A model generated the notes under the pieces. The model was not told the DNA's origin. It was given only the letters and a program-made list of their open reading frames with translations, and searched no databases. Shown here one piece after another: positions 54,168 to 62,698 of a stretch of DNA of 64,000 nt. Each line of letters starts with the position of its first letter. Within the stretch, counting starts at the first letter, position 1. The DNA comes from Falsiroseomonas oleicola (GTDB taxonomy: Bacteria; Pseudomonadota; Alphaproteobacteria; Acetobacterales; Acetobacteraceae), in the NCBI RefSeq assembly GCF_019029495.1, contig NZ_JAERQM010000001.1, forward strand, positions 744,001-808,000, in the 5' to 3' direction. Position numbers and translations under genes: made by a program.

Positions 54168-54673
54168 TGGAGACTCCGGAGGGGCTTTTGGCACGGCTCA
54201 GCGCGCTCGGCATCGACGCGCATACGGTCAGCCACGCGCCGGTCTTCACCGTCGCCGAAAGCAAGGCGTTGCGGCCCAGCCTGCCCGGCGGCCATGTCAA
54301 GAACCTGTTCCTGCGGCCGGAGAAGGCCGCCGGCCCCTTCCTGCTGGCGGTGCTGGAGGAGGACCGGCAGGTGAAGGTCAATGCCCTGATCCGCGCCCTG
54401 GGCCAGCCGCGCAGCGTCTTTGCGGAGGCCGAGGCCTTGTGGGCCACGCTCGGCGTGGAACCGGGCTCCGTCACGCCCCTGGGCCTGGTCAATGCTGCCC
54501 CCGGCACGGTGCGGATCGTGATCGACCGACTGCTGGTGGAAGGTTTTGAGTGGATCCATGTCCATCCTTTGACCAACCGCATGACCACGGCCATCCGCCC
54601 GGCCGATCTGCTGCGTTTCCTGCACCATCTGGGCCATGCGCCCGAGGTGCTGGACCCCCCGAATCCGGTCTGA
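54167..54673 (+). CDS. proX: Prolyl-tRNA editing protein (ProXp-ala/PrdX-like)
   Basis: The 168-residue YbaK/ProRS-editing-type domain removes alanine wrongly attached to tRNA-Pro. It shows SHAPVFTVAESKALRPSLPGGHVKNLFLRP with the conserved Lys, VLEEDRQVKVNALIRALG, and VTPLGLVNAAPGTVRIVID, all of which fit ProXp-ala better than YbaK-Cys. The start overlaps the apaG stop. Trans-editing proteins of this kind are common in alphaproteobacteria, whose ProRS lacks the editing insert. Confidence 0.9.
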   Translation: METPEGLLARLSALGIDAHTVSHAPVFTVAESKALRPSLPGGHVKNLFLRPEKAAGPFLLAVLEEDRQVKVNALIRALGQPRSVFAEAEALWATLGVEPGSVTPLGLVNAAPGTVRIVIDRLLVEGFEWIHVHPLTNRMTTAIRPADLLRFLHHLGHAPEVLDPPNPV

Positions 54674-54754
54674 GCCGCCCGGAAACGCCCGGACCCGCTT
54701 GCTTCGGAACGCGCATGGCGCATCTATGCGCCCAAGCGAGAGGAATTTGCCGCC

Positions 54755-55708
54755 ATGGATCTCATCTTCGACCCCAGCCGCCAGCCCGCCCCGGGCGGCG
54801 CCAGCCCCGCCGGCACGCCTGATCCGGTGAAGGATGGTGACCAGCGCACCTTCATGGCCGATGTCATCGAGGCCAGCCGCGAAACCCCCGTCCTGGTCGA
54901 CTTCTGGGCCACCTGGTGCGGCCCCTGCAAGACGCTGACGCCGACGCTGGAAAAGGTGGTGCGCGCCGCCGGCGGCCGCGTGAAGCTGGTGAAGATCGAC
55001 ATCGACAAGAACCGCCAGCTTGTCCAGCAGCTCGCCCAGATGGGCCTGCCGCTGCAATCGGTGCCGACCGTCGTCGGCTTCGTCCAGGGCCAGATCGCCG
55101 ACCTGTTCCAGGGCGCCCTGCCGGAGGGTGAGGTGAAGAAATTCATCGAGACCCTGCTGAAGGCGGCCGGCGGCCAATTGCCCAGCGCCGACCTGCTGGC
55201 CGAGGCCAAGGCCCTGGTGGAAGCCGGCGACCATGCCGGCGCGGTGGAGCTCTTCGCCGCCCTGGCCCAGGCCGAGCCGGAGAACCCCGATGCCATGGCC
55301 GGCCTCGCCCGCTGCCTGATGGCGCTGGGCGAGGAGGAACAGGCGCAGGAGGTGCTGGACCAGGTGCCGGAAAAGATCGCCGGCCATGCCGAGATCGCCT
55401 CCGTCCGCTCCCAGCTCCAGCTCGCCCGGGAAGGCCGCGAGGCGCGGGAAAAGCTGGGCGAGTTCGAGCGCCGGCTGGAAGCCGACCCGGATGACCACGC
55501 CGCCCGCATCGACCTGGCCGTGGCCCTGAACGCCATGGACAAGCGGGCGGAGGCGGTGGACGCGCTGATGGTCGCCATCAAGCGCGACCGCGCCTGGAAC
55601 GAGGAAGCGGCGCGCAAGCAGCTTCTGAAGTTCTTCGAGGCCTGGGGATTCGATGACCCCGCCACCCTTGCAGGACGCCGGAAGCTCTCCACCCTTCTGT
55701 TCCGATAA
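54755..55708 (+). CDS. Thioredoxin-TPR co-chaperone (YbbN/CnoX-like)
   Basis: This 317-residue protein has a thioredoxin domain with an intact active site WATWCGPCKT (Cys55, Cys58), then VPTVVGFVQGQIADLF, followed by a TPR-like helical C-terminal half (about 160-317). This is the CnoX/YbbN build, a redox-regulated holdase that passes clients to chaperonins. E. coli YbbN has SXXC, so this CXXC form is the alphaproteobacterial, redox-active kind. It is upstream of a Lon-N protein in the common order. Confidence 0.9.
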   Translation: MDLIFDPSRQPAPGGASPAGTPDPVKDGDQRTFMADVIEASRETPVLVDFWATWCGPCKTLTPTLEKVVRAAGGRVKLVKIDIDKNRQLVQQLAQMGLPLQSVPTVVGFVQGQIADLFQGALPEGEVKKFIETLLKAAGGQLPSADLLAEAKALVEAGDHAGAVELFAALAQAEPENPDAMAGLARCLMALGEEEQAQEVLDQVPEKIAGHAEIASVRSQLQLAREGREAREKLGEFERRLEADPDDHAARIDLAVALNAMDKRAEAVDALMVAIKRDRAWNEEAARKQLLKFFEAWGFDDPATLAGRRKLSTLLFR

Positions 55709-55797
55709 GCCGACCCGGCCTGGGCCAAACCGCGCGGCACCCGCCGCGCGGGGGGCAGCAGCGCCGCCGGCCAGCGCCAGTGGCTGAAACGGAGCCC

Positions 55798-56457
55798 ATG
55801 CCCGCCTTCCAGACCACCTTCGAGGCGCTGCCCTCGGAGGTTCCCATCTTCCCGCTCTCGGGCGCGCTGCTGCTGCCCGGCGGCCGGCTGCCGCTGAACA
55901 TCTTCGAGCCACGCTTCCTGGCGATGACCGAGGATGCGCTGGCAGCGGGCCGGTTGTTCGCCATGGTGCAGCCCGACCCGGCGCTGCCGCGCACCGAGAT
56001 CGGCAGCCAGATCTACCGCGTCGGCTGCCTCGGCCGCATCTCCTCCTTCGCCGAGACGGAGGATGGGCGCTACCTCATCACCCTGACCGGCGTGATCCGC
56101 TGCCGGGTGGTGGAGGAGGCGGAAATGCGCCGGGGCTATCGCCGCGCCAGCGTCGACTACGCCCCGTATGCCGCCGACCTGGCGCTGGACACGCCGGCCC
56201 CGCAGGTGGACCGCAACGCCATGCTCATCGCGCTGCGCCCCTATTTCAAGGCGCGCGGCATCGAGGCGAATTGGGAGGCGGTGGAGGCCACGCCGGACTC
56301 CCTGCTGGTCACCACGCTCTGCATGCTCTGCCCCTTCGAGGTGCGGGAGAAGCAGGCGCTGCTGGAGGCACCGACCGTCTCCGACCGCGCCGCCATGCTG
56401 GTGACCCTGCTGCAGATGGGCGGCCACGCCATGGCGCCCGAGGGCCGCCCCAGCTAA
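55798..56457 (+). CDS. LON peptidase substrate-binding domain protein
   Basis: The 219 residues match the N-terminal (PUA-like) domain of Lon without protease or ATPase parts: EVPIFPLSGALLLPGGRLPLNIFEPRF and YRVGCLGRISSFAETEDGRYLITLTG. The ATG at 55798 has GGAG three bases away; an earlier GTG at 55780 is weaker. Such proteins lie next to thioredoxin and Trm112 genes in alphaproteobacteria. Their role is not fixed. Confidence 0.9.
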   Translation: MPAFQTTFEALPSEVPIFPLSGALLLPGGRLPLNIFEPRFLAMTEDALAAGRLFAMVQPDPALPRTEIGSQIYRVGCLGRISSFAETEDGRYLITLTGVIRCRVVEEAEMRRGYRRASVDYAPYAADLALDTPAPQVDRNAMLIALRPYFKARGIEANWEAVEATPDSLLVTTLCMLCPFEVREKQALLEAPTVSDRAAMLVTLLQMGGHAMAPEGRPS

Positions 56458-56472
56458 ACGGAATCCACTTGG

Positions 56473-56499
56473 CCCTCTCCCCCCAACGGGGGGAGAGGG
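56473..56499. repeat. REP-like hairpin CCCTCTCCCCCC/GGGGGGAGAGGG
   Basis: Perfect 12-bp arms around AAC lie 15 bp past the LON-domain gene, followed by TTGGGTGAGGGGGG. The latter matches, in reverse, the element at the pbpC start (CCCCCTCACCCAACC). It sits between two same-strand genes of one run and may act as an mRNA-stabilising or terminating hairpin. Confidence 0.7.
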
Positions 56500-56562
56500 T
56501 TGGGTGAGGGGGGCCTTTCCAGTCGCCCCACCTCACGCATCCTGTTGGGGAGACATTTGGCG

Positions 56563-56760
56563 ATGACGGCATCCGAGCCGATGGCCGGGGCGGTGGACCC
56601 CCGGCTTCTGGAAATCCTGGTCTGCCCGGTGAGCAAGGGCCCGCTGCGCTACGACCGCGAAGCCGGCGAACTGGTCAGCGAAAAGGCCGGCCTCGCCTAT
56701 CCGGTGCGCGATGGCATCCCCATCATGCTGCCGGACGAGGCCCGCAAACTGCCGGCCTGA
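56563..56760 (+). CDS. Trm112 family protein
   Basis: The 65 residues are of the bacterial Trm112/YcaR type: [40 protein letters not shown]. The zinc Cys set of the archaeal/eukaryal form is reduced to one Cys, as in many proteobacteria. GGGGAG at a good distance precedes the ATG. Its TGA overlaps the ATG of the next gene. In E. coli the homologue lies near kdsB; function in bacteria is not clear. Confidence 0.92.
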   Translation: MTASEPMAGAVDPRLLEILVCPVSKGPLRYDREAGELVSEKAGLAYPVRDGIPIMLPDEARKLPA

Positions 56761-57125
56761 TGCCGACACTGACCGAAATCCGCCTGTCCCGGGCGGAGCA
56801 GGTGCTGCACCTGGCCTGGGATGACGGCGTGCATTTCGCCCTGCCGGCGGAATATCTGCGCGTCGAAAGCCCCTCCGCCGAGGTGCAGGGGCATGGGCCG
56901 GGGCAGCGGGTGACGGTGCCCGGGCGGCGCCATGTCGGCATCATGCGGATCGAGCCGGTCGGCCATTACGCCGTGCGGCTGGTCTTCGACGACCTGCACG
57001 ACAGCGGCATCTACAGTTGGGACTTCTTCCGCACGCTCGGCGAGCAATACGCCGAACGCTGGGCCGCCTATGAGGCGGCGCTGGCCGCCAAGGGGCTGAG
57101 CCGGGACCCGCCGAAGCGGCGGTAG
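56760..57125 (+). CDS. DUF971 / gamma-butyrobetaine hydroxylase-like N-terminal domain protein
   Basis: This 121-residue protein is a DUF971-family domain: TEIRLSRAEQVLHLAWDDG, FALPAEYLRVESPSAEVQGHG, VGIMRIEPVGHYAVRLVFDDLHDSGIYSW, and FFRTLGEQYAERWAAYEAAL. It often occurs alone or fused to MRP/ApbC and is thought to be tied to iron-sulfur cluster handling. It overlaps the Trm112 gene by one base and converges on the enoyl-CoA hydratase gene. Confidence 0.92.
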   Translation: MPTLTEIRLSRAEQVLHLAWDDGVHFALPAEYLRVESPSAEVQGHGPGQRVTVPGRRHVGIMRIEPVGHYAVRLVFDDLHDSGIYSWDFFRTLGEQYAERWAAYEAALAAKGLSRDPPKRR

Positions 57126-57140
57126 AAGCGACCCTGGCGG

Positions 57141-57914
57141 TCAGCCGCCGAAGACCGGCTCCCGCTTCGCCATGAAGGCCTCGCGCCCCTCCGCGTGATC
57201 GGCGGAGAGGAAGCACATGGTCTGCCAGTCCCGCTCCCGCTCCAGCGCCGCGTCCAGCCCCTCGGCCAGCATGCGTTTTGTGAGTGCGATCGGCAGCGCC
57301 GCCTGGGCGGCCAATCCGCGCGCGACGTCCTGCGCAGCTTCCAGCGCCGTACCCTTCGGCACCACGCGGTCGACCAGCCCGATCCGCTCCGCCTCGGCAG
57401 CGCCCATCGGCTCCGCATAGAACAGAACCTGCCGCGCGCGCGCCACGCCGATGCGCGCCGGCAGGGTGAAAGGCAGGCCAAGATCGGCCATCAGCCCCAC
57501 CTTGTTGAAGCCCGCCATGAAGCGCGCCTCCGCCGAGGCAACGATGGTGTCGCTGGCACAGGCCACCGACAGCCCGGCACCCACGCACCAGCCCTCCACC
57601 GCGGCCACGATCGGCAGCCGCCCGCCGACCATCAGCCGGATGATGCGATGCGTGCGCCGCATCCTCTCCCGCCCCTGCTCGGCATCCCGCACATCCATGC
57701 CCGAAATGTCGCCGCCCGAGCAGAAGGTGCCGCCCGCGCCGGTGATGACCACCGCGCGCACGCCCGCATCGCCCTGCGCCGCCTCCAGCGCCTCGAACAA
57801 CTGCTCCCGCAATGCCACCGACAGCGCATTGCGCCGCGACGGATAGTCCAGCGTCAGCGTCAGCACCGCACCATCGCGCGCCTGCGCCACGCGCATCACC
57901 GGGGCGTCACTCAT
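57141..57914 (-). CDS. Enoyl-CoA hydratase/isomerase family protein
   Basis: This 257-residue crotonase-fold enzyme hydrates or isomerises acyl-CoA. Oxyanion-hole motifs are ITGAGGTFCSGGDISGMD and VAAVEGWCVGAGLSVACASD, with AEARFMAGFNKVGLMADLG. The Glu pair of true crotonase is only partly present, so the reaction may differ. The ATG overlaps the stop of the CoA-transferase B gene. It is the last gene of the minus-strand acyl-CoA operon. Confidence 0.9.
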   Translation of the reverse strand: MSDAPVMRVAQARDGAVLTLTLDYPSRRNALSVALREQLFEALEAAQGDAGVRAVVITGAGGTFCSGGDISGMDVRDAEQGRERMRRTHRIIRLMVGGRLPIVAAVEGWCVGAGLSVACASDTIVASAEARFMAGFNKVGLMADLGLPFTLPARIGVARARQVLFYAEPMGAAEAERIGLVDRVVPKGTALEAAQDVARGLAAQAALPIALTKRMLAEGLDAALERERDWQTMCFLSADHAEGREAFMAKREPVFGG

Positions 57915-58573
57915 GCGTCGGTGTGCAGCACGGCGCCGGTCTGCGCCTGCAGCTCCGCCAAGGACATGCCCTCCGCCAGGATCTCCCGCAGCACGAAGCC
58001 GCGCCCCTGCACCACATCCACCACCGCCAGGTTGGTATAGATGCGCTGCACCGCCCCCGGCGCCGTCAGCGGATAGCCACAGGCCTCCACCAGCTTCGGC
58101 CGCCCATCCTTGGTCGTGTGGTCCATCACCACCCACAGCCGCTTCGCCCCCGCGGCCAGATCCATCGCGCCACCCACCGCCGGCGCCGAGTCATTCTCGC
58201 TCGTCGCCCAATTCGCGATGTCGCCATTCTCCGCGACCTCGAACGCCCCCAGCACACACAAATCAATGTGCCCGCCGCGGATCATCCCAAAACTGTCCGC
58301 ATGGTGGAAAAAGCTCCCACCCGGCCGCAGGGTCACCTGCTGCTTGCCGGCATTCACCAGCCAGGCATTCCCCTTCCCCGCCTCCGGCGCCGGACCCATC
58401 CCCAGAATGCCATTCTCGGAATGCAGGATCACCTCCCGCTCCACCGGCACATGATCCGCCACCATCGTCGGAATCCCAATCCCGAGATTGACAAACCACC
58501 CCTCCGGAATGTCCCGCGCCACCCGCGCCGCCATCCCCTGCCGCGTCACACCCGCCATCAGCTTCAGCTCCAT
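57911..58573 (-). CDS. 3-oxoacid CoA-transferase subunit B
   Basis: This 220-residue CoA-transferase beta chain carries the catalytic glutamate in HSENGILGMGP (Glu53) and typical GWFVNLGIGIPTMVADHVP, GGHIDLCVLGAFEVAENGDIANW, and VVMDHTTKDGRPKLVE. Together with subunit A it moves CoA between an acyl-CoA and a free acid such as a 3-oxoacid. I chose the ATG at 58573; a GTG at 58645 would run into hairpin repeat DNA. Unusually, 270 bp of hairpins separate it from subunit A. No Shine-Dalgarno site is visible. Confidence 0.93.
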   Translation of the reverse strand: MELKLMAGVTRQGMAARVARDIPEGWFVNLGIGIPTMVADHVPVEREVILHSENGILGMGPAPEAGKGNAWLVNAGKQQVTLRPGGSFFHHADSFGMIRGGHIDLCVLGAFEVAENGDIANWATSENDSAPAVGGAMDLAAGAKRLWVVMDHTTKDGRPKLVEACGYPLTAPGAVQRIYTNLAVVDVVQGRGFVLREILAEGMSLAELQAQTGAVLHTDA

Positions 58574-58843
58574 CGGATCGCCCAGGGCACGGGTGTGCCT
58601 TGGGTTGCGCTGCGTGATTCGCAGGGGGACGCTGTCCCCCTGCACCCCCTGCCAAGGGGCAGTGGCCCCTTGGAACCCTTCGATTCATGAGGGGAGATGG
58701 AGAGGGGCCAGCGGGGCCTCTGGATCGGCGGGCGCTCCGGCCCCTCTCCATCTCCCCTCAAGGTCCCGTGGTCCAGGAGGCCACTGCCTCCTGGCGGGGA
58801 GGGTGCGGGAGGGGCAGAGCCCCTCCTGCAAAGCCACCCAGTG
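58574..58843 (-). repeat. Five-hairpin array between CoA-transferase subunit genes
   Basis: Five perfect inverted repeats stand in line: 58622-58642 (9-bp arms), 58652-58673 (9-bp), 58688-58760 (22-bp arms GAGGGGAGATGGAGAGGGGCC plus flank, loop 27 bp), 58773-58794 (9-bp), and 58808-58826 (8-bp). There is no reading frame. The array lies inside the operon, so subunit A and B are transcribed across it. It resembles composite intergenic repeats of this bacterial group. Confidence 0.8.
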
Positions 58844-59524
58844 CTACACCCACGGCGCCCCGCGTTCCACCTGGACGACCCGTTGGACGAAGATGCCGGG
58901 CGTGTGGACGTGGTCGGGGGCAATGTCGCCGAGGTCCACCACGTGGTGGGTTTGGGCGACGGTGAGGGTGGCGGCCATGGCCATGACCGGGTTGAAGTTC
59001 CGGCCGGACTCCCGATAGGTCAGATTGCCCCAGCGGTCGGCCTGCCAGGCTTCGATCAGGGCAACGTCGCCGGGCAGGGCCTGTTCCAGGATGTGTTCGC
59101 GGCCGTTGAAGACGCGGCTTTCCTTGCCCTGGGCGAGTTTGGTGCCGGCACCTGTGGGGGTGAAGAAGGCGGGGATGCCGGCGCCGGCGGCGCGCATGCG
59201 TTCGGCGAGGGTCCCCTGCGGGACGATTTCCAGTTCCAGCTTGCCGGCGCGGTAGAGTTCCTCGAACACCGTGGAGCCGGCGGAGCGGGGGAAGGAGCAG
59301 ATGATCTTCCGCACGCGGCCTTCCATCATCAGGCGGGCGAGGCCGACCTTGCCGGCGCCGGCGTTGTTGGCGACCACGGTCAGGTCGCGCGCGCCTTGTT
59401 CCAGCAGGCCTTCGATGAGTTCGTCGGGCTGGCCGACGGCGCCGAAGCCGCCCATCAGGATGGTGGCGCCGTGTGGCACGCCTTCCAGCGATTCGGCGAT
59501 CGATTGGACGATCTTGTTGATCAT
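58844..59524 (-). CDS. 3-oxoacid CoA-transferase subunit A
   Basis: This 226-residue alpha chain shows the family start (INKIVQSIAESLEGVPHGATILMGGFGAVGQPDEL), the glycine-rich region DLTVVANNAGAGKVGLARL, and GAGIPAFFTPTGAGT. It works with subunit B, whose gene is 270 bp downstream rather than overlapping as is usual. It lies in the minus-strand acyl-CoA operon after the MaoC gene, with a palindromic repeat between. Confidence 0.93.
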   Translation of the reverse strand: MINKIVQSIAESLEGVPHGATILMGGFGAVGQPDELIEGLLEQGARDLTVVANNAGAGKVGLARLMMEGRVRKIICSFPRSAGSTVFEELYRAGKLELEIVPQGTLAERMRAAGAGIPAFFTPTGAGTKLAQGKESRVFNGREHILEQALPGDVALIEAWQADRWGNLTYRESGRNFNPVMAMAATLTVAQTHHVVDLGDIAPDHVHTPGIFVQRVVQVERGAPWV

Positions 59525-59583
59525 GTCCGCCCTCTGGTTGCGGGTGTCAGGTAAACGTCTTGGCGCAGGGCGTCCAGATCAGA

Positions 59584-59627
59584 GCATTTTCAAGCCTCGC
59601 GGCTGCGCGAGGCGACTCGGAAAATGC
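59584..59627. repeat. Palindromic repeat with GCATTTTC/GAAAATGC ends
   Basis: Outer 8-bp arms enclose a second hairpin (GCCTCGCG-GCTG-CGCGAGGC). It is directly 3' of the MaoC gene and followed by GTTGAACTGGATC, a sequence I associate with widespread alphaproteobacterial palindromic repeats. It may weaken or stop transcription between maoC and the CoA-transferase genes. Confidence 0.6.
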
Positions 59628-59639
59628 GTTGAACTGGAT

Positions 59640-60500
59640 CTATCTTGTGCGGAAGGCGCCGTGGCTGATGACGGTCAGGTCGCGTTCCACGACCTTGGCG
59701 CGGAAGGCGGCGCCGTCCGGCTTGCGCCAGATTTCGGTGCGGATTGTCTCGCCCGGGAAGACGGGGGCGGAGAAGCGGCATTCCATGCGGCCGAAGCGGT
59801 CCGGGTCGTGGTCGCAGATGGTCGCCAGCAGCGCGCGGCCGACCACGCCGAAGGTGCCCAGGCCGTGCAGGATGGGGCGCGGGAAGCCGGCCTTGGCGGC
59901 GAGCGCCGGGTCGCTGTGCAGCGGGTTGTGGTCGCCGTTCAGACGGTAGATCAGCGCCATTTCGGGCCGCGTCGGCAGGTCGAGCGTAAGGTCGGGCGTG
60001 GTGTCAGGCTCCGCCGCCAGGCGCTTCACGGGGCCATCCGGCCCGCCGAAGCCGCCATCGCCACGGAGAAACGTGGTGTTCTCCACCGTGGCGAGTTTCG
60101 CGCCCGTGGCTTCGTCGATGATGTCGCGCGCGGTGTAGAGCAGCGCGCCCTTGCCGGCGCCGCGATCCACCAGGCCGGTGACGCGGGATTTGCCGACCAC
60201 CGTGCCGCTTGTCGGCAGCGGCGCAAAGAGTTCGACGGCCTGTTCGCCGGCGACCAGTTTCACCGCATCCACGCCAGTTGCCGGGTCCGCGAGCCAGAAG
60301 CCGGGATAGCCGAGCACCACCGCCATGGTCGGCAGCGCGCGCATGGCCGGGCCTTCGGTGACGTAGCGCAGCGCCTCGGTGTCCATCGGGTCCTGCCCGA
60401 GACCCAGCGACAGGGCGTAGAGTGAAGAATCCTGCCAGCGCAGCTCCTGGCGGATTTCCGGGATCGGGAAGTTCAGCAGCGCCTGATAGTCGATGGGCAT
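59640..60500 (-). CDS. MaoC/hydratase-2 type dehydratase
   Basis: The 286-residue double hot-dog enzyme adds water to 2-enoyl-CoA with R specificity. The catalytic motif is YRLNGDHNPLHSDPALAAKAGF, with Asp and His in place, followed by RPILHGL. The N-terminal non-catalytic hot-dog half (LGLGQDPMDTEALRYVTEG) matches peroxisomal MFE-2-like hydratases. It lies two bases after the acyl-CoA synthetase gene and is the second gene of the operon. Confidence 0.92.
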   Translation of the reverse strand: MPIDYQALLNFPIPEIRQELRWQDSSLYALSLGLGQDPMDTEALRYVTEGPAMRALPTMAVVLGYPGFWLADPATGVDAVKLVAGEQAVELFAPLPTSGTVVGKSRVTGLVDRGAGKGALLYTARDIIDEATGAKLATVENTTFLRGDGGFGGPDGPVKRLAAEPDTTPDLTLDLPTRPEMALIYRLNGDHNPLHSDPALAAKAGFPRPILHGLGTFGVVGRALLATICDHDPDRFGRMECRFSAPVFPGETIRTEIWRKPDGAAFRAKVVERDLTVISHGAFRTR

Positions 60501-60502
60501 GA

Positions 60503-62581
60503 TCAGTCCGTAAGTTCGAGGACGGCGTCCGCGGCGAAGGCGCCCTGGCCCGCGGGCAGCACCAGCAGCGGGTTGATTTCGGCCGAGGCCAGGCGCGGTC
60601 CCGCCGCCGCGCCGAAGCGGGACAGCGCCACCAGCGCCTGCGCGAGTGCGGGAAGATCCGCCTTGGGTTTGCCGCGTGCGCCATCCAGCAGCGGGAAGCC
60701 GCGCAGGGATCGGATCATGGCCTCCGCCTGCGCTGGATCGACGGGGCAGCGGCGGAAGGCGACATCGGCAAAAATCTCGATGAAGACGCCGCCGAGGCCC
60801 ACCATCGCCATCGGCCCGAAGACCGGGTCCCGCACCACGCCGAGCGCGATTTCAGTGCCGCCCACCACCTGCTTGGCGATCAGCACGCCGTCGATGCGGG
60901 CGCCGGGCGCATGGGCGCGGGCGCGCTGCTTCAGCAGCGCAAAACCCTCCCGCACCGCGCTGGCATGGGACAGGTTCAGCAGGACGCCGCCGATCTCGGA
61001 TTTGTGCAGGATATCGGGCGACAGGATTTTCGCCACCACCGGATAGCCGATGGCCTCGGCGGCGTTCACCGCGTCCTCGACGCTCTGGCAGGCGGCTTCC
61101 GGCACCATGGGGATGCCGGCCTCCTCCAGGATGCGCTTGGCCTCGGCCTCGTTCGGCGAAGCGTCAGGCAGCGTGACCGCCGGCGGTGCCGCGGCAGGCG
61201 CCGAAGCTTCCGCAAAGGCTTCGCCGAAGCGGCCCATGGCGGCGAGCGCGACCACAGCTCGTGAAGGGTCCTCCATGCACAGGAAGCCATCCGCCTCCCA
61301 TTCCCGCACCCGCTCGACCGGGGCGAGGATGGACAGGAGAAAAATGCGGTCGGGATGCGCGTCCAGCACCTTCTTCAACTCCGCCCGCAGGCGCGGCGCC
61401 ATGGAGGGGCTGGCCCCCCATTGGGTGAAGAAGGCGATGACGCTGGCATAGCCGCCATCGGTGACCATGCTTTCGGCAAAGGCGCCGATCACGCTCATGT
61501 CGTTGAAGGCCTGCGCCGTGCAGTCCACCGGGTTCAGCGGCGAGGAGAAGGGCACCAGCTTCTTCAGTTTTTGCTGCGCCGCCTCCGGCATCGGCGGCAT
61601 GGGCAGGCTCACGGCTTCCGCCGCGTCCGACATCAGCACGCCGGCGCCGCCCGAAATGGTCACCACGCCCAGCGAGTTGCGCTTCGGAAAAATACCGCGC
61701 TGGGCGACGTAGCAGACGTCCAGCAGTTCTTCCGTGGTCCGCGCGCGGTGCACACCGAATTCGGCCAGCACGGCATCCATCACCCGGTCGTCGCCGGCGA
61801 TGGAGGCGGTGTGGGACTGCGCCGCCGCCTGGCCCAGCTTGCTGCGCCCCACCTTCATCATCACCACCGGCTTCTTCGCGGCCCGTGCTGCTTCCAGCGC
61901 GGCGATGAAGCGCGGGCCGTTCTGGATGCCCTCGGCATAGGCGGCGATGACCTGCACCTCCTCGCTTTCCGCCATCCAGCCGATGATGTCGGACAGGCCG
62001 AGGTCGGCCTCATTGCCCGTGGTCACCAGGACGGGGGTGGCGATGCCGCGATCACGCGCGGCGGCGAACAGATGGCTGCCATAGGCGCCGGACTGGCTGG
62101 CGATGCCGACGCCGCCCATGCCGCGCATGGCCTGGCGGGGCCAGCCATTCTCGAAGCTGGCGGAGAAGATCGGATAGTAGCCCAAGGTGGCGTTGAACAT
62201 GCCGAGGCAGTTCGGCCCGAGCAGCCGCATGCCCGAAGGCCGCGCCGCCTCCAGCAGCCGCGCCTGCATGGCCGCACCCGCCTCTCCGGTCTCCGCGAAT
62301 CCGGCGGTGAAGACGATGGCCGCGCCGCAGCCGCGCGCACCGAGATCGGCCACCGCCTGGATCGCCGCCTCCCCGGGAATCGCCACGATCGCGGCGTCGG
62401 GCGCCTGTGGCAGGGAAGCGACGCTGGCGAAGGCCGGCACCCCCTGTACCGTCGCCCGGTTCGGGTTCACCGGCATCAGCGCCCCGGAAAATCCCTGGGA
62501 CAGCATATAGGCCAGTGGCCGCCCGCCGATGCGGGTGGCGTCGTCGGACGCACCGACCACGGCGACGGAACGCGGCCGCAA
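60503..62581 (-). CDS. Acetate/acyl-CoA ligase (ADP-forming) family protein
   Basis: This 692-residue NDP-forming acyl-CoA synthetase fuses alpha (CoA-binding, MRPRSVAVVGASDDATRIGG) and beta (ATP-grasp, AEAKRILEEAGIPMVPE to GVFIEIFADVAFRRCPVD) parts. Phospho-His is His257 in AAQSHTASIAGDD. The start is odd. No ATG or GTG exists in frame at the expected place. TTG at 62581 is the first standard codon, yet homologous coding (AFRDLDRLLRPRSVAVVG) continues up to a CTG at 62608, which has GGGGAGG five bases before it. So the true start may be CTG. It is the first gene of the operon. Confidence 0.9.
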   Translation of the reverse strand: MRPRSVAVVGASDDATRIGGRPLAYMLSQGFSGALMPVNPNRATVQGVPAFASVASLPQAPDAAIVAIPGEAAIQAVADLGARGCGAAIVFTAGFAETGEAGAAMQARLLEAARPSGMRLLGPNCLGMFNATLGYYPIFSASFENGWPRQAMRGMGGVGIASQSGAYGSHLFAAARDRGIATPVLVTTGNEADLGLSDIIGWMAESEEVQVIAAYAEGIQNGPRFIAALEAARAAKKPVVMMKVGRSKLGQAAAQSHTASIAGDDRVMDAVLAEFGVHRARTTEELLDVCYVAQRGIFPKRNSLGVVTISGGAGVLMSDAAEAVSLPMPPMPEAAQQKLKKLVPFSSPLNPVDCTAQAFNDMSVIGAFAESMVTDGGYASVIAFFTQWGASPSMAPRLRAELKKVLDAHPDRIFLLSILAPVERVREWEADGFLCMEDPSRAVVALAAMGRFGEAFAEASAPAAAPPAVTLPDASPNEAEAKRILEEAGIPMVPEAACQSVEDAVNAAEAIGYPVVAKILSPDILHKSEIGGVLLNLSHASAVREGFALLKQRARAHAPGARIDGVLIAKQVVGGTEIALGVVRDPVFGPMAMVGLGGVFIEIFADVAFRRCPVDPAQAEAMIRSLRGFPLLDGARGKPKADLPALAQALVALSRFGAAAGPRLASAEINPLLVLPAGQGAFAADAVLELTD

Positions 62582-62698
62582 CAGCCGATCGAGATCCCGG
62601 AATGCCAGTTCTGCCTCCCCTTTCGCGCCTGCACGCGGGGGGCCAAATTGCGGGAGGCGTCGAGCGGCGGCAAGCCCCGGCAGGCGCCGCCGGGCCGA

